This document shows positions 62,742-64,000 of a stretch of 64,000 nt of DNA, in pieces. How positions within the stretch are numbered: the first letter of the stretch is position 1; the number at the start of each line of letters is the position of its first letter. A model generated the notes under the pieces. It was not told the DNA's origin. It saw only the letters and a list, made by a program, of their open reading frames with translations, and did not search any database. The stretch is from Labilithrix sp. (GTDB lineage: Bacteria > Myxococcota_A > Polyangia > Polyangiales > Polyangiaceae), in contig JAHBWA010000002.1 in the NCBI GenBank assembly GCA_019637195.1, positions 1 through 64,000 on the forward strand, given 5' to 3'. The position numbers were made by a program, and so were the translations under genes.

Positions 62742-64000
62742 ATGCTGTTCGACGCAGCGCTTCGCCGCGATCCCGAGCACGAGAGCCGAACCCTCGACGC
62801 CGTCCGGCGCGCGCTCGGCTCGGTCCCCTTCTACGCGAAGCAGGATCTCGCCCGCGCCGTGGCCGACGACGCGCCGCTCGACGACGTGCTCGCGCGGCTG
62901 CCGCTCCTCACGCGCGAGCGGGTCCGCCCGACGCTGCCGAAGATGTGGTTCCCCGAGGGGCGCGACGCGAAGGCGGAGCTCGCGTCGGGCGCGATCTCCG
63001 TCGTCGACACGGGCAGCGCGGACGCGCGCGTGCGCGTCCTGTTCGACGCCGCGTGGTGGCGCGCCCAGGAGCGCCGCGCGCTCGCGATCCACCCGCGCGC
63101 GCAGGCCGCGCTCGCCGGCGAGCTCGGCGCGTTCCGCGACGCGGTGCTCTGGGTGCCCGAGCGCGGGACGGGCTCCTGCGGCGCGGGCGATCCGGGCTAC
63201 GAGGACCGGCTCGAGGGCGCGCGCCTCCACCTGAACTCGCGCCAGGACCCGACGTTCTGGACCGAGCCGGTGATGACGCGGATGCTCGACGAGCTGTCGA
63301 CGCACGAGACGACCGCGCTCCTCGCCGATCCGTTCTACCTCGACGTGCTCGCGCGCCACGCCGCCGTCCTCGGGCGCCGCCTCGACGTGCGCGGCTTCAT
63401 CGCGACGACGCGAGCGCGCGCGACGCGGGCGCACCGTGACGCGCTCGCCCGCGTCTACCGCGGCGCCGTCGTCGACGTCCTCGCCGCGCGCGAGGTCGGC
63501 GCGCTCTTCGTCGGGGGAGGCGACGACCTCATGCATCACGCCCCGTTCTCGACGCACGTCGAGCTCCTGCGGGCGAAGGTCGCCACGCCGGGCGCGGAGG
63601 ACGTGGCCCTCGTCGTCGTGACCACGCTCGAGCGAGACGTCCAGCCGCTCGTTCGCTACGTCCTCGGCGATCTGGTGCAGGTCGCGCGCGGCGAGGGCGC
63701 GGAGCCGCGGCGGGACGGCCGGTTCACGACCGTCCCGCCGATCGCCACGGCGGAGGGCTCTGTCGACGACGCGCTCGTCCGCCCCGACGGCGCGCTCGTG
63801 ACGCCGGGCGCGGTCGACCGCGCGATCGGCGCCGCCGGTCCGCGCGCCTACCAGGTCGTGCAGGTGGACGCCGGCGCCGTCGAGGCCGAGATCGTCGGCG
63901 GGTCCCCTGCGCACGTCGAGCAGGCGCTCGCGCCGCTCTTGTCCGGGATGCGCGTGACGGTCCGCAGCTCGACGGCGATCGGCGCGGAGCCCACTGGAAA
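62742..64000 (+). CDS. PaaK-like adenylate-forming protein, 3' end outside window
   Basis: 419 codons are visible before the right edge. LGSVPFYAKQDLARAV, then VVDTGSADARVRVLFDAAWW in the place of the Ser/Gly-rich nucleotide loop of phenylacetate-CoA ligases, a long alpha/beta region, and PLVRYVLGDLVQVARGEG, which matches PLIRYRTGDL. It is a divergent PaaK/CapK-like adenylate-forming enzyme that may activate an aromatic or fatty acid. TAAGCA lies 7 nt before ATG 62742. The C-terminal domain is not in the window. Confidence 0.72.
   Translation, partial: MLFDAALRRDPEHESRTLDAVRRALGSVPFYAKQDLARAVADDAPLDDVLARLPLLTRERVRPTLPKMWFPEGRDAKAELASGAISVVDTGSADARVRVLFDAAWWRAQERRALAIHPRAQAALAGELGAFRDAVLWVPERGTGSCGAGDPGYEDRLEGARLHLNSRQDPTFWTEPVMTRMLDELSTHETTALLADPFYLDVLARHAAVLGRRLDVRGFIATTRARATRAHRDALARVYRGAVVDVLAAREVGALFVGGGDDLMHHAPFSTHVELLRAKVATPGAEDVALVVVTTLERDVQPLVRYVLGDLVQVARGEGAEPRRDGRFTTVPPIATAEGSVDDALVRPDGALVTPGAVDRAIGAAGPRAYQVVQVDAGAVEAEIVGGSPAHVEQALAPLLSGMRVTVRSSTAIGAEPTG

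Overview
The window is very GC-rich DNA with strong G/C at third codon positions. It carries eukaryote-type Ser/Thr kinases with proline-rich periplasmic tails, many lipoproteins with Asp/Gly/Pro-rich linkers after the lipobox, PilZ-like and DUF4388/J-like proteins, and outer-membrane receptors. Together these suggest a Gram-negative myxobacterium (Myxococcota, probably the Polyangiales/Labilithrix side). The placement rests on gene content alone and is inference.

Layout. 1-5.8 kb (minus): a cut-off DUF1554-like lipoprotein coupled to a Ser/Thr kinase, a three-gene envelope operon (218-aa secreted protein, DUF4398 lipoprotein, OmpA-like lipoprotein) and a GH5 glycosidase lipoprotein. 6-15.7 kb: small lipoproteins, NhaA antiporter, CNNM/CBS transporter-like protein, DUF523 protein, VOC protein, beta-lactamase-fold hydrolase and an amidohydrolase lipoprotein. 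15.7-18.4 kb: an IS66-family element (tnpA, tnpB, tnpC) with 33-bp terminal inverted repeats, whose right end supplies the stop codon of a truncated host gene. 19.5 kb: tRNA-Arg(TCG). 19.6-28.4 kb: glutathione peroxidase, hybrid histidine kinase, QueE, porin, DUF2288 protein, amino-acid permease, and divergent fructose-bisphosphatase and class I aldolase genes around a shared control region with two dyads. 28.4-34.9 kb: a small protein with AATNE repeats, a lipoprotein, a receiver-like/DUF4388/J-like protein behind a TatA-like small gene, a CPBP-family protein and a Rossmann oxidoreductase. 35-48.9 kb: a structured intergenic region with a 64-aa ORF, polyphosphate kinase, a GT-C-like membrane protein, DHH phosphoesterase, formyltransferase-like protein, BON protein, PilZ-like protein plus MerR regulator, GDPD, Ada-AlkA plus Ogt DNA-alkylation repair, and an MBL hydrolase. 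48.9-64 kb: a large metalloprotease/beta-propeller/beta-barrel protein, a probable iron-responsive operon (lipoprotein, imelysin, HTTM, TonB-dependent receptor) behind a Fur-box-like dyad, an MFS transporter, a second Ser/Thr kinase and a PaaK-like gene cut by the right edge.

Two translation styles recur. Some genes have clear Shine-Dalgarno sites. Others have a -10-like hexamer 6-10 nt before the start codon and no Shine-Dalgarno, which suggests leaderless mRNAs. Stop/start overlaps of the ATGA or GTGA type couple many gene pairs. The most interesting candidates are the Fur-box/imelysin/HTTM/TonB operon, the HExxH-propeller-barrel protein, the fbp/fbaB control region, the structured RNA-like region at 34.96-35.13 kb, and the TatA-like small gene before the J-like protein.
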